A stretch of DNA of 64,000 nt. Origin: Adiantum capillus-veneris (taxonomy: Eukaryota; Streptophyta; Polypodiopsida; Polypodiales; Pteridaceae). The number at the start of each line of letters is the position of its first letter. Position 1 is the first letter of the stretch. A program made the translations under genes and the position numbers. Below, piece by piece: positions 46,219 through 58,928 of the stretch. The stretch covers positions 108,972,912-109,036,911 of the forward strand of contig CM043963.1 in assembly GCA_014529385.2 (NCBI GenBank), in the 5' to 3' direction. Below the pieces are notes generated by a model that searched no databases, was not told where the DNA came from, and was given only the letters and a program-made list of their open reading frames with translations.

Positions 46219-46275
<57 letters not shown>

Positions 46276-46630
46276 CTTTCTCTCTCATCCCCTACCTTTA
46301 GGGCTCGCCCCCTCCCATGTAGGGATGTGCAAAGACTTTTAGGGCACACACAAAGCATCCAATTTTCCCTAGGGTTGACCTTTGGACACAACCTTTGAAT
46401 TTTGGAACCTTAGCATTTTGGAAGTCTTAATGGGCTGAACCTTAGGGTCTTTTTAGCCCATTGTTGCACATGGCTCTTTTGCAGATGGCCCCCCCTTTGG
46501 ATCCCTACTGTGGCCGGTCTGCTAGCTTAACCAATATTCTAGTTTTTTCTCCCCTGGCCTTCCCCACATTAAATGATCAGTTCAATATGAGAAAATCATT
46601 TAGGAGAATTAGATATTGATTATTATGACA
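45028..46630 (-). mobile_element. Element D 5' LTR
   Basis: 1,603 bp, beginning TGTCATAATAATC and ending AAATGTTACA on the minus strand. Has a (GT)n run at about 46221-46274. Confidence 0.92.
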
Positions 46631-47802
46631 ATTGTGTCCAAAGGTCAACCATAGGGGAAATTGGATGCTTTGAGTGTAACTAAAAAGTCTTTGCATATCC
46701 CTACACGGGAGGGGGCGACCCCTTCTTCTAGGGGATGAGAGAGAAAGTCACACACACACACACAGGCTCCCTTTACACAAAGGGAATTAGGGACACATGT
46801 CAGCTCCCTAGCCCAGATGCCCACAAGGTGTGCCCAATTCGTATTGGATGGCCTTGGAGGTGGACCAATGAGAATTAGGCTAGAGTAAATCTAGTTTAAT
46901 TAATTTAAAAACACTTAATAAAAGAACCAATGAGAATTAAGTCTCCTAGAAGACTATTGGACAGTCTCCCAAGGGGTCCAATGAGCATTAAGGAGCCCAA
47001 TGGCTTGCCTGATTCCTATTGGCCAGGAGGCAAAGGGGTCCAATGAGAGTTTAGTTTAATTATTAAATTACCTAAAGCTCTCACAAAAGGGGAAAGGGGG
47101 ACACATGTCAAAAGGCTATCACTTATGCTGCTTAATAGCCATTGGCTTGACTTGGGGAGGTCCAATGTGGAGCCTGCAAGAGCAATTAGCAAGAGGGATC
47201 GCCCAAGACAGAGAGGGGGCTGATTTTTGCAAGGCATTATCACACACACACTCACACAATCTCATGTGTGAAGAAAGAGAAGACTATCTCTTCCCAAGCT
47301 TTAATGGAGAGCTCATCACCTACTCCAAGCTTGGGAGATAGAAGCCTACATCAACACACTCTTGGCATGTGGATGCAAATCCAACCAAGAGCCAAGCTTC
47401 AATGCATGCTCATCTCCTCTACCAAGCTAATTACTAAGCTAAGCTATGCTAATATGAGTGATTATGTGAGGAGATGTACATCTTTCTCGTAAGATACTCC
47501 TTCTTCCTCTCAATCTACTCTCATACCCTGCTAGCTCTCACCATCTTCGAAGGTGTGTGAGGTCTTGGGTCTGAGAACGGGGATAATTAAAGTTGTGTTT
47601 GCTAAGTGTTTTGCTTAGTGCATGAAGCTTTCATCTTCATTGCACTAGCTAGTCTTGAAGGAACACAAAGAATTGTATCGTACAATGTCTCTCTTGATGG
47701 GAGAAACCATAATACAAAGCCTTTTGGAGGGGGGACCGGCTCCATGCAAATCCGGTCCTCAACTGTTGTCAATAGCTTAATTTCTCTCTCTTTTGAAAGT
47801 AT

Positions 47803-48822
47803 CACAGCTCAGATCGAGGCTCGGGGCAGCACTGCAGGAGGCTAGAGTCACCAGCTCAGATTAGAGTGAGATTCGATAGGCCATCTCATCCACCATTCGG
47901 CTTCGACAGAGTTCTGTGCAGGCCAATTTCGACTACGTGGTCTTGGCGGGTGCAGATCCGACTCTGAAATTTGGGGTTTCGGCCTACGACTGCAGGTGCT
48001 GAGAATATCGGCACTCCCAGAGTGTTGATTTGTGGCTGTCTACACATCGAAGGACGGCTCACAATTCTTGGAGGCGTGTCACATACGACATGGGCGCATC
48101 TACACACAGATTGTAGGCGACATCCACTAGTTCATCAGGTAGCTTGTGTTTGCTGCTTGATATTCCAGATTTCATCCCGACATTGCAGGTACTTCCACAT
48201 AGGATGTATTGTCAGAGATGATGTATGTATGTTGAGGGTTTGCTGGCTGTGAGTCACGCAGCAAACAACCGCCGCAGCGGTTACAGCATACAGTGGGAAA
48301 TTTGTGGATGTATGACTTTGTGGGAAGTCTATGTATTGTCAGATTCACTACAGCCTTTGTTGAGGGTCGAGTGAGGTTTTATTGAGCTGGGGGATTCTCG
48401 AATATTGAGATCCTTTCGGTGATACAGGTCTTGGAGCGATCCCTCGAGCACCCTTAGATAGGCAGCTAGGATGTATTGACCGTGAGTTATACAGTTGGGA
48501 TTGCATCTTTGCTTTACTGCCGTTGAGGCATTGTTGCAGTCTATGCTTACAGGACAGTGACAGGACAGTGAGAGACAATACAGGTGCAGGACAGGTTTAC
48601 CCACAGCTTACAGTGTTAGAGACACAATGGTTTTTTGAGCTGTTTTTGGTCTGTTTTTTGAGTACACCAGAGCCATTTTACAAAGGAGACTCTGCCGAAA
48701 TTTATGCAGAATCTGAAGCTTTCTTGGTTCTTTTGACTGGTTGATATTGGTTTCGAGGTCAGTTTACAGGGGAAACTCTGCTGAATTTTTCCCAGGAAAG
48801 TAAACTACTGTGAAGCATAGCT
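47803..48822 (+). other. Element E leader
   Basis: A 1-kb transcribed leader between PBS remnant and gag start, homologous to 62910-64000 in F; no conserved ORF between the two copies. Confidence 0.75.
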
Positions 48823-50379
48823 ATGGCTGGATCACAGGACACTGCTCTTTACAATATCAAGAAGCTGGATGGAACCAATTTCCCATTGTGGAAGGAGCAG
48901 ATTTGGCACGTGTTGGTACAAAAGAAGCAGATAAAACCTATAAAGCTCAAGGGGATAAAACCAGAAGATATGGACGAAGATGAATGGAGCGAAATGGATG
49001 AATTGGCACTTTCTACCATTATGCTGACTTTGGCAGAAAGCGTTTACTTCAATGTAGCAGACGAGATGTCAGCTTATCAAGCATGGTTAAAGCTGACTGA
49101 TCTTTATGAGAAGCAGAGTGCAGCTTCACAGGTATACTGGCTTAAGAAGCTTGTTGACTTGAAGATGAAAGAAGGGACACCTATGTCCAATCATCTGAAT
49201 GAATTCAACACAATCTATAGTCAGTTGTCAGCTCAAGGTGTCAAGTTTGATAAACCTGTTAGAGCTATGTTCCTATTGATCACATTGCCGGAAAGTTGGG
49301 ACACTTTTCGCACAGCTTTGAGTAATTCTGCACCTCCAGATGGTTTGAACATAGCAGGTGTAGAAGGAAGTCTGCTTACTGAAGAAACCAATAGAAAGAC
49401 AATGGACAAAGGGAAAGGAACAGCCTTAGTTGTCAGGGGAAGGACCAAAGAAAAGTACAAAGGTGGAAAGAGGAATCAGTCTTGTAGCAAGTCCCACAGT
49501 GCTAAAGGCAAGAGTGACATAGAATGCTACCATTGTGGCAAGAAGGGTCACATGAAAAGAGTCTGCAGAGAATGGAAAGCAGAAAAAGGCAAAGAGAAAG
49601 CTGAAGACCATGGTGAGAAGAACAAGTCCTCAGTGAAGATTCAAGAAATAAATGTGACAAACATTGTTGCAGAGGATGACAGTCTAGTGTCAGGAGACAT
49701 CTACTTTTTGAATAATACAATGGACTCGGCTCTTCTTACAACATATGATGGAAATGCACTGAGTGACTGGATTATAGACTCAGGGGCATCACTTCATGTG
49801 TCTCCAAACAAGGAGTGGTTTACCTCTTATGTGACCACTAAAGATCATGTTTGGCTAGGCAATGGGCAGACATGTGAGATCTTAGGTGTTGGAGATGTTC
49901 AATTGAAGTTCCAGAATGGCTCTTCTTTCATGCTGAAGAATGTGAGACATGTTCCCGCAATTTCAAAGAGCTTGATTAGCACAGGTTTACTTGATGATGC
50001 TAGCTACGTCACCACTTTTGGACAGAACATGTGGAAGATATCCAAGGGTTCTATGATAGTAGCACATGGAGTAAAGTCTGGAGGACTTTACATGATTTAT
50101 GTATCAAATGTCTCTAAAAATGTAATCAATGTAACCGAGCAGCCGAACGTTTCTTTGTGGCATAGCCGGTTAGGACATATGTCCAAGAAGGGAATAGAAA
50201 TCTTGTCTCGTTCTGGTTATTTGCCTGGCTTTTCATTTAATGATTTTGAATTCTGTGAACATTGTCTGTATGGTAAGCAAACACATCAGACACATAAGCA
50301 TAGAGGCAGTAGAAGAGATACACAGTATTGGCACTTGTTCATAGTGATTTGTGTGGACCTATGCCTAACCTATCTCTAG
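48823..50379 (+). CDS. Element E Gag, protease and integrase N-terminus
   Basis: 518 codons. Copia Gag ([19 protein letters not shown]), then knuckle [14 protein letters not shown] with all four ligands, protease [11 protein letters not shown], and the integrase HHCC zone ([12 protein letters not shown], then CEHCLYG). A two-base insertion near 50325, by comparison with F, throws off the frame, so the last ~18 codons are spurious. Confidence 0.85.
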   Translation: MAGSQDTALYNIKKLDGTNFPLWKEQIWHVLVQKKQIKPIKLKGIKPEDMDEDEWSEMDELALSTIMLTLAESVYFNVADEMSAYQAWLKLTDLYEKQSAASQVYWLKKLVDLKMKEGTPMSNHLNEFNTIYSQLSAQGVKFDKPVRAMFLLITLPESWDTFRTALSNSAPPDGLNIAGVEGSLLTEETNRKTMDKGKGTALVVRGRTKEKYKGGKRNQSCSKSHSAKGKSDIECYHCGKKGHMKRVCREWKAEKGKEKAEDHGEKNKSSVKIQEINVTNIVAEDDSLVSGDIYFLNNTMDSALLTTYDGNALSDWIIDSGASLHVSPNKEWFTSYVTTKDHVWLGNGQTCEILGVGDVQLKFQNGSSFMLKNVRHVPAISKSLISTGLLDDASYVTTFGQNMWKISKGSMIVAHGVKSGGLYMIYVSNVSKNVINVTEQPNVSLWHSRLGHMSKKGIEILSRSGYLPGFSFNDFEFCEHCLYGKQTHQTHKHRGSRRDTQYWHLFIVICVDLCLTYL

Positions 50380-51176
50380 GGGGAGCTTCTTACTTTATGA
50401 CATTTATAGATGATTACTCGAGGAAAGTATGGGTTTACTTTCTCGAGCACAAGGATGAAGCGTTTAGTGTTTTCAAAACGTTTGTGACACTTGTGGAGAA
50501 TCCGAGTGGCAAGAAGCTTAAATGCTTACGCACTGACAATGGTGGAGAGTATGTTTCAAAGGCCTTTCAGGACTTTTGTGAGTCAAAAGGTATAAAACGT
50601 GAACTTACTGCTCCCTACAATCCTCCTCAAAATGGTGTTGCTGAGAGGATGAATAGGACCATACAAGAGAAGGTCAGAAGTATGTTGTCTAATGCACAAC
50701 TGCCAAATGGGTTTTGGGCTGAAGCTGTATCAACAACTGCTTATCTTAAAAATAGATCTCCTAGCAAGGTTTTGCAGAAGGATTTAGTGGCAAAGATGGT
50801 ATGGTCAGGCAAGGTGCCCTAATACAAGCATCTCAGAGTCTTTGGCTGTGAGGCATATACTCACGTTGCAAAGGAATTTAGGAACAAACTTGAGCCAAAG
50901 AGTAGAAAGTGCATCTTTCTAGGCTATGGTAATTCTGGTGAGATGGGGTACAGACTTTGGGATCCCGAATCCAGAAAGGTTATCCGCAGTAATGATGTTC
51001 ACTTTGATGAAGCCAAATATCATTCTAAACCAGAGAGGGTTGCGGAGATTAGAAGAGTTGTCTTCCAAGAAGATGGAACTGCACGTGCAAGACAAAATGT
51101 CAGGGCTCAAGAGGAGCAAGGACAGGATAGAGTGGAACCACAGGTTGAGGCTGAGCTTGAGCCACCTATTGCGTAG
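50328..51176 (+). pseudogene. Element E integrase core, shifted frame
   Basis: In the shifted frame: VHSDLCGP (first Asp), LRTDNGGEY (second Asp, GAC 50535-50537) and [11 protein letters not shown] (Glu), so the DDE residues are intact. TAA at about 50820 replaces the Ser codon of F. A two-base deletion near 51170 returns the sequence to the original frame. Confidence 0.8.
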
Positions 51177-52803
51177 ATCTGGACGTGTCACGCGACTTCC
51201 TGATAGGTTTGTTCCATCTATTAACTATGTCATGTTGACTGATTGCAATGAGCCTTCATGTTACAAGGAAGCAGTGCAAATGAAGGACTTCGGGAATTGG
51301 CAATTGGCCATGGAGTCAGAGATGACAGCTCTGCATAAAAACAAGACATGGAAGCTAGTTAAATTACCACAAGGCAAAAAGGCTCTACCTTGTGAATGGG
51401 TTTACAGGTATAAGATCACCGCTCATGATAGTCAGCCAAAGTACAAAGCAAGGCTTGTTGCCAAGGGCTTTAAGCAAGAACAAGGCATTGACTTTGATGA
51501 AGTCTTCTCTCCGGTGGTCAAGATGACTACATTGAGATGCTTTCTTGCATTGGTTGCCATATTAGATTTGGTGTTGCACCAAATGGATGTCAAGACAGAG
51601 TTCTTGCATGGTGATTTAGATGTGGAAATTTACATGCAGCAGCCAGAAGGGTTTGTTGAGAAAGGCAAGGAAGATTGGGTGTGCCAGTTGTTAAAGAGTC
51701 TTTATGGCTTAAAACAATCACCGAGGGCATGGTACCATAAATTCCACAAGTTTATGCTTTCTCAAGGCTACAAACGTGGTGAGTTCGATCACTGTCTATA
51801 TACAAAGAAGGGTAAGGATGGTAGTTGGTTGATCCTTATTTTGTATGTGGATGACATGTTGATTGCTGGCAAGCACTTGGAAGAAATTTCAGCTTTGAAG
51901 TCAAAGATGGCAAAATCGTTTGACATGAAAGACATGGGTGAGGCAAGTCATATACTTGGTATGCGCATTGAAGGAGACAGATCAAAGAAGTTGATTTGGT
52001 TGTGTCAAACAGAGTATATTGACAAGGTTTTGCAACGTTTCAATATGGAGAAGGGAAAGGCATTGAGTGTTCCATTGCCACCATATGTGAAACTTAGCAA
52101 ACAAGATTGTCCCGTGTCTGAGGAAGAACATGCTGAAATGGATAAGATTCCATATGCGTCTGCAGTGGGTAGTTTGATGTATGCAATGATTGCTACTCGC
52201 CCAGACATTGCATTTGCAGTGGGAGTAGTAAGTCGATACATGTCAAACCCAGGCAAGAAACATTGGGAGGCAGTGAAAGGAATATTGAGATACCTGAAAG
52301 CTACAAAGAGTATGCGTATATGCTATGGGAGTCAGGAGCTAAGTGTAAAGGGTTTTACAGACTCAGATTATGCAGGTGACTTAGACCACCGAAGGTCTAC
52401 GTCAGGGTATGTCTTTACATTGGCTGGTGGAGCAGTATCATGGCGTTCTAGATTACAAGATTGTGTTACTCAGTCTACTACAGAGGCTGAATATGTTGCA
52501 GCATCAGAGGCATGCACAGAATCAATTTGGCTTAATCGACTAGTAACAGATTTGGGAATCAAAGAAGAGATGCCTGTGTTATATTGTGATAGTCAAAGTG
52601 GTATACAATTGGCTCGCAATCCAGTTTATCACTCAAAGACAAAGCATGTGGATGTGAAGTATCATTTCATCAGGGAAATGCTCGAGGATAAGCAACTTCA
52701 ACTTGTCAAATTTCACACCACAAAAAATCTTGTTGATCTACTTACAAAAGGACTTCCCTTAGAGAGCTTTGCGCATTTTCGCAAGCAGTTAGGTGTAGGG
52801 TAG
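51177..52803 (+). CDS. Element E reverse transcriptase and RNase H
   Basis: The real product begins about 51177 within the longer frame 50926-52803. RT: KWVYRYK-like region (CEWVYRYKI), [28 protein letters not shown] and catalytic YVDDM (about 51845). RNase H: GFTDSDYAGD, TTEAEYVAASEA and DSQSGIQLARN. It ends with the family-typical KQLGVG tail. The domain itself is free of stops. Confidence 0.87.
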
Positions 52804-52892
52804 TACATCACTTCTCTACATCTCTTGTATATTAGCTTGTATAGTAGCTTCTCTCACACTTAAAGTACCACATTGGACTTTAAGTGGGAGGT

Positions 52893-53084
52893 TGTTGGGG
52901 TATAAAGCCCAATGTGGTCGCCCAGGTAAGTGCGCGGGCCGCCAGGTATGTACACATATTCTTTTGTAAAAACCTAATAAGAACTCACTATGCTCTACAC
53001 ATTACAGTAGAGCGAGTTCACCATATCGTCGTGCTCTTCTTCTCGCACTCTCTCTCGCGTCGCACTTCCGCTCGTACTCCTTCA
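52893..53084 (+). mobile_element. Element E 3' LTR
   Basis: 192 bp, starts TGTTGGGGTATAAAGCCC and ends CTCCTTCA, preceded by a purine-rich AAGTGGGAGGT. Near-identical to F's LTR. Confidence 0.9.
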
Positions 53085-53453
53085 CTATCTAACTAGGTGT
53101 TATGCTTTTTGTTGCTATCTCCACCCAAGCACTCTTGTAATTCTCATTAGGAATCTATTCTAATGAAATGCCCACTATGTTCATGCTAATTTCCGCTACA
53201 CACAAGTTTTTAGGCCATTAAATGTTACAGAATTGCCGGAAAGCGCGCACACACACACGTGTTAGAACTGTTGAAGACTTGTGTTACACAAGGTGAGGGT
53301 CGATATTGATCCTGAGGGAGAGAGTGAACAGTGTAGTAGTGAGAATGCGCTGAGGGGAGGGAGACGCTTGGGCGAAGAGTGCATGAGAATGCGTAGATTT
53401 TGAGGTATCTTCTATAAATTGACACATGTTCTTGTGAGAGAGACAGAGAGCAT

Positions 53454-53583
<130 letters not shown>

Positions 53584-53740
53584 TGTCACTGCCCCTTGCA
53601 AGAAGTAATCTCAAAAGAGAGATTAAGGGGGAGAGGGGACTTTTAAGCACGGAATAGAAAGAAATCATCCCCCGCAGAGTGTAGTAGGCCCATTACTCCC
53701 TAATGTAATTTTTACTTATGCAATATAATGATGAATTGTA

Positions 53741-53907
53741 CCTTCTTGTAGGCCTCCTCCTATCGATTATTGTCCCTCTCCTCCACCGCAAGCACGTCCA
53801 TTGTAGATTTTGCATCCATGTCAAGTTTGTTGAGGTCCTCCAGCAAGCGCACATGCACGTCGATCACCTTGGTGGTGTGATCAACGTAGCGTTTCACCTC
53901 TCGAGCC
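53741..53907 (-). pseudogene. Exon-like coiled-coil fragment
   Basis: The minus strand has a splice-acceptor-like TTTGTAG, then about 55 codons (TTKVIDVHVRLLEDLNKLDM) and, after one in-frame TAG, EEAYKK followed by a GTACAA donor-like sequence. The Glu/Asp/Lys-rich helix faintly resembles coiled-coil parts of plant XS/XH (FDM/IDN2-type) proteins, but this is a weak resemblance. It could be a relic host exon. Confidence 0.3.
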
Positions 53908-55002
<1,095 letters not shown>

Positions 55003-55080
55003 GATATCCAATGGCCAAGGCAAAATGCTATTGTGGCACGTCCCTGTGCTTTTGTGTGTGTGTGTGAGTGTGTGTGTGTA

Positions 55081-56397
55081 GCTGTTTTACCATAAATAAT
55101 ATGACATAATTGAACTTTTTACATTCAAAAGACAGCTGGCTTTAGAAGAAATGCAATGATAAGTACAAAAACAACTCATTCTTAGAATTATTTTTGTACA
55201 GTGTTTGTAAGAATGAAGCCTCATTCCAGTTAAACAAAGTAGCAGAAGAACTTCCCAAGTAGTAAGATAATGTGTAATCCAGTGTAGGACAGCTTGCCAA
55301 AGCTAAAGAAAACCTTCCAAGACAAGATAGAGTCCTTACCTGCATCCATCCAAACAAGACAACAGATATGTTAGCCTTGGATGTGTTTTACAGGTATTAA
55401 TGGACTATACCAATTGTTATCCATGTCGATCTTACAAAAAACATTCCAGCTTTTTACAAGCTCAGTCCATAGTAAATGTTTTTCTTTAAAGGAACCCAAA
55501 GATTTTATAGACGAATTTCATATCATTCTGATTAGAAGGCTATTACCCCTTCTAATCCAAGTGTCAGAATCCCTTTTTTAAACCTTAATCACATATCATC
55601 CTTTAATGAAGGCACCCATTAGTGTAGTAAGTTCTCTTTTTTTTTTCAAAGAAAATTTTAAATAGTTTCCAATCCAGCCATAGGCTAGTTTAATGATTGT
55701 TTTTTTAAGCATGGCAAGGTAATTTGGCCATCATGTTTATCAGAACTCACCAATTTTGTGGGTATACTTACCTTCTACCGCCTTATGGCCAACCAAAGTG
55801 GCAAGAAACCCTTGCTGAAACTAAATAAGAACACGAGTTTCCCCTCTTTTTTCACAAGAAATTCTTATGTTATATAATATGCAATTCCTAGTGTGAGAAA
55901 AAATAGGAAATCCTTGTAGTACTTTCATTATGACGAGTTATAGACATTCAACTAGTACCCAAAAAGGAGTGGTGTTACAAAGGAACAATCTGATACTCAT
56001 AAGCAGGAGGTTCAAGCCTTACTTTGACCATAACTAATAAGACCATAAAGTCTAAGTAACACTCGAAAGGCAATGCATTTCCCGGGAACAGCCACAGAAG
56101 CTGCAGTAATGCCGACCTCCCATATTACAGTGATGAAAAAGGCATTGTGCAATGGTAAACCCTTTTTATGTTTCAAAAGATTCCTTCCTAAGCAACAATC
56201 GGCAGTAACCAAGGAAAACCCCAAGTAAATGGGAAAACACTAGCCGCTAGTGAGCCAGCAAAAAGAGCAAAAAGTATTGCCATTTTTACTGGTAACACAG
56301 TCCTGTTTTAACAAAAGTAACAGCGTGCTACTTGGCCCCGATATAAGTTCATTACTGGTGTATGGAGGATGGAGCAACACCCCCTTTTTAAGCTTAC
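55081..56397. other. Intron-like AT-rich interval
   Basis: No long ORF. On the minus strand several short open segments flanked by AG/GT signals occur (about 55340-55400 and 56020-56220), compatible with exons or chance. Confidence 0.25.
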
Positions 56398-56473
56398 CAT
56401 CAATAAGATAACAAACAGTTAAACCAGTTATAAGGTAAAAGTCATGCAATACAACACCAAGTAATCCGCCAAC
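56398..56473 (-). other. Candidate 76-bp exon encoding a hydrophobic segment
   Basis: The minus strand shows a good acceptor (CTAATTCTGTTGCAG), an open segment encoding GGLLGVVLHDFYLITGLTVC, and a good donor (GTAAGC). The peptide could span a membrane. Family unknown; no start, stop or confirmed partner exon. Confidence 0.3.
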
Positions 56474-57123
56474 CTGCAACAGAATTAGTATGCTTGAAGG
56501 AAATGCCAGTTTACACTAGATACTAGGGTTAAAAACCATAGCCAACATAGTGGTCAAAACACCATCCAGTAAAAAAACCAGTTTTTTTAAACAGCAACAG
56601 CAGATAGTGAACCATCAGAGCTTAATGTGTCAAGGAGAATACCCAATGATGGGATTAAAACTTTGCAGGAGAAAATAATCCAAAGTTTCCTACCACACTT
56701 GTGTAAAAAACCCTTTCAAAGTGACATGTTTTTGCAACTAAAACAAATAGCCATAAAATATGTGCAAAAAACCATAAAATAACAGATGCAGACTTGTGTC
56801 ACTTGGGTTGAGAGTTCCATGCTTCAACGCAATGGAGATATAGATACATAAGAAACACAATCACTTTTGCTATGCAAACAGACAAACAAAGCTAAGTGAG
56901 GGGAAGAGATGCACCCTCACCTTTTAAATAGAGGGTGAAGGGAGGTCGCCAGAGGCCACCAGTAGCTTTCACGGCCGGGTTTTACCCGATGCAATACCTA
57001 CTGCGTAGTCACTTATGTAGTGAGAAGGGCTATGTCCCACGGTAATGCACATAGTTGGTAGGATTTAGTAGAGTCCCAGGAGCTTAGGCAAGCTCGGTAA
57101 TATATTCAAGGAGGGTGGTACAA

Positions 57124-57126
<3 letters not shown>
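56474..57126. other. Non-coding interval
   Basis: No gene, RNA or transposon signature recognised. Confidence 0.4.
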
Positions 57127-57435
<309 letters not shown>

Positions 57436-57705
57436 GTGGTAAGAAAGCTATTTGTTGTTATGACCAAATGTGAAGGGATTTCTTTTCTTAAAATGTACTC
57501 ATTACTCTTACACATTTAAGGCATGTGGCCATATGGAAGACCTTCACATGGGTGAGAGAATTCATAAACGAAACCAAGGATTGCTGGAGACACATAATGT
57601 GTTTGGCAATACTTTGGTTGATATGCATGTCAAATCTGTTTATTAGGCAATGATCATGCGAGGCATATATCAATTATTTTCATGATAACTATCCCTCTTT
57701 TGTGG

Positions 57706-57809
57706 TGTAACATTAAATGGTCTAAAAACTTGTGTGTAGCAAAAAATAACATAGACATAGTGAGAATTTCATTAAGAATAGATTCCTAATGAACATAGCA
57801 AGAGTGCTT

Positions 57810-57878
<69 letters not shown>

Positions 57879-58647
57879 AACAAAAGCATAACATCTCATT
57901 AGATAGGCATGAACAATACTTCAAAAAGAGAGAGAAATTAAGCTATTGACAACAGTTGAGGGCCGGATGTACATGGAGCCGGTCCCCCCTCCAAAAGGCT
58001 GTCTATTAAAGGTTTTCCCCATCAAGGGAGACATTTCACAATACAATACGTTGTGTTCCTTCAATAACTTGCTGGTGCAATGAAGATGGAAGCTTCAAGC
58101 ACCAAGCTTACACTTGAAAAACACAACATCAATTCCCGCATGGTCTCAGACCCAAGACCTCACACACCTTTGAAGATGGTGGAGCTAGCAGGGTATGAGA
58201 GTAGATCTAGAGGAAGAACAAGTATTCTTACGAGAAAGAAGTATTTCTCCTCACATAATCACTCTTAATAGCCTAGCATAGCTTAGTAATTAGCATGGTA
58301 GAGGAGATGAGCATGCATTGGAGCTTGGCTCTTGGTTGGATTTGCATCACAAAGCCAAGAGTTGTTGGTGTAGGCCTCCCTTCTCACAAGCTTGGAGTAG
58401 ATGATGAGCTTCCCATTAAAGCTTGAGAAGGAGATAGTCTTCTTTACTTCATACATGAGCTTGTGTGAGTGTGTGTGCCATAATGCCTTGCAAAAATCAG
58501 CCCCCCCTCACTCCTGGTCGACCCCTCTTGCTATTTCCACATCTTGGCCCCTCATTGGATCTTGCCAAGCTTAGCCAATAGGAAATAAGAGGTCAAATGA
58601 AGAGCCTTGCGACAAGTGTCCCTCTTTCCCCTCTAGTGAGAGCTCAG
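57706..58647 (-). mobile_element. Fourth D-family LTR, diverged, interrupted by element F
   Basis: Starts TGTAACATTAAATGG and follows the D LTR in the same order to CTAGTGAGAGCTCAG, where F begins. It is about 85-90% like D's LTR by eye and carries a (GA)n expansion (57816-57877) absent from D. The rest should lie beyond F, outside the window. Confidence 0.85.
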
Positions 58648-58839
58648 TGAAGGAGTACGAGTGGAAGTGCGACGCGAGAGAGAGTGCGAGAAGAAGAGCA
58701 CGACGATATGGTGAACTCGCTCTACTGTAATGTGTAGAGCATAGTGAGTTCTTATTAGGTTTTTACAAAAGAATATGTGTACATACCTGGCGGCCCGCCC
58801 ACTTACCTGGGCGACCACATTGGGCTTTATACCCCAACA
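58648..58839 (-). mobile_element. Element F 3' LTR
   Basis: 192 bp, TGTTGGGG to CTCCTTCA on the minus strand, near-identical to E's LTR. Confidence 0.9.
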
Positions 58840-58928
58840 ACCTCCCACTTAAAGTCCAATGTGGTACTTTAAGTGTGAGAGAAGCTACTATACAAGCTAA
58901 TATACAAGAGATGTAGAGAAGTGATGTA

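Larger units (their letters stand above)
37708..46630 (-). mobile_element. Element D: full-length chromodomain Ty3/gypsy element
   Basis: 8.9 kb with two LTRs, an initiator-Met PBS, PPT, gag, protease, RT, RNase H, integrase and a C-terminal chromodomain, in chromovirus order. Flanks are GTTGT (37703-37707) and ATTGT (46631-46635), a target duplication with one mismatch. It sits inside an older LTR of its own family in opposite orientation. About a dozen differences between the LTRs by eye suggest a recent insertion. It has an in-frame TAA after gag and frameshifts in gag and before RT, so this copy is probably not autonomous. Confidence 0.9.
47803..53084 (+). mobile_element. Element E: Ty1/copia element lacking its 5' LTR
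   Basis: Copia order gag, protease, integrase, RT, RNase H, with a 192-bp 3' LTR. The left end begins inside the PBS (TATCACAGCTC against TGGTATCAGAGC) and joins the solo LTR directly, so the whole 5' LTR is missing. The corresponding target bases (13 by comparison with D) are also gone. It is the same family as element F. Confidence 0.85.
37453..53229 (+). mobile_element. Solo LTR (D family) split by two nested elements
   Basis: Three pieces, 37453-37707, 46631-47803 and 53085-53229, join in order to about 1.57 kb, the same length and sequence family as the 1.6-kb LTRs of element D but in plus orientation. It begins TGACATAATAATC and ends ATGTTACA. The 5 bp on each outer side, 37448-37452 and 53230-53234, are both GAATT, a perfect target duplication. 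Neither a PBS nor a PPT adjoins it, so it is a solo LTR left by LTR-LTR recombination. Confidence 0.88.
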
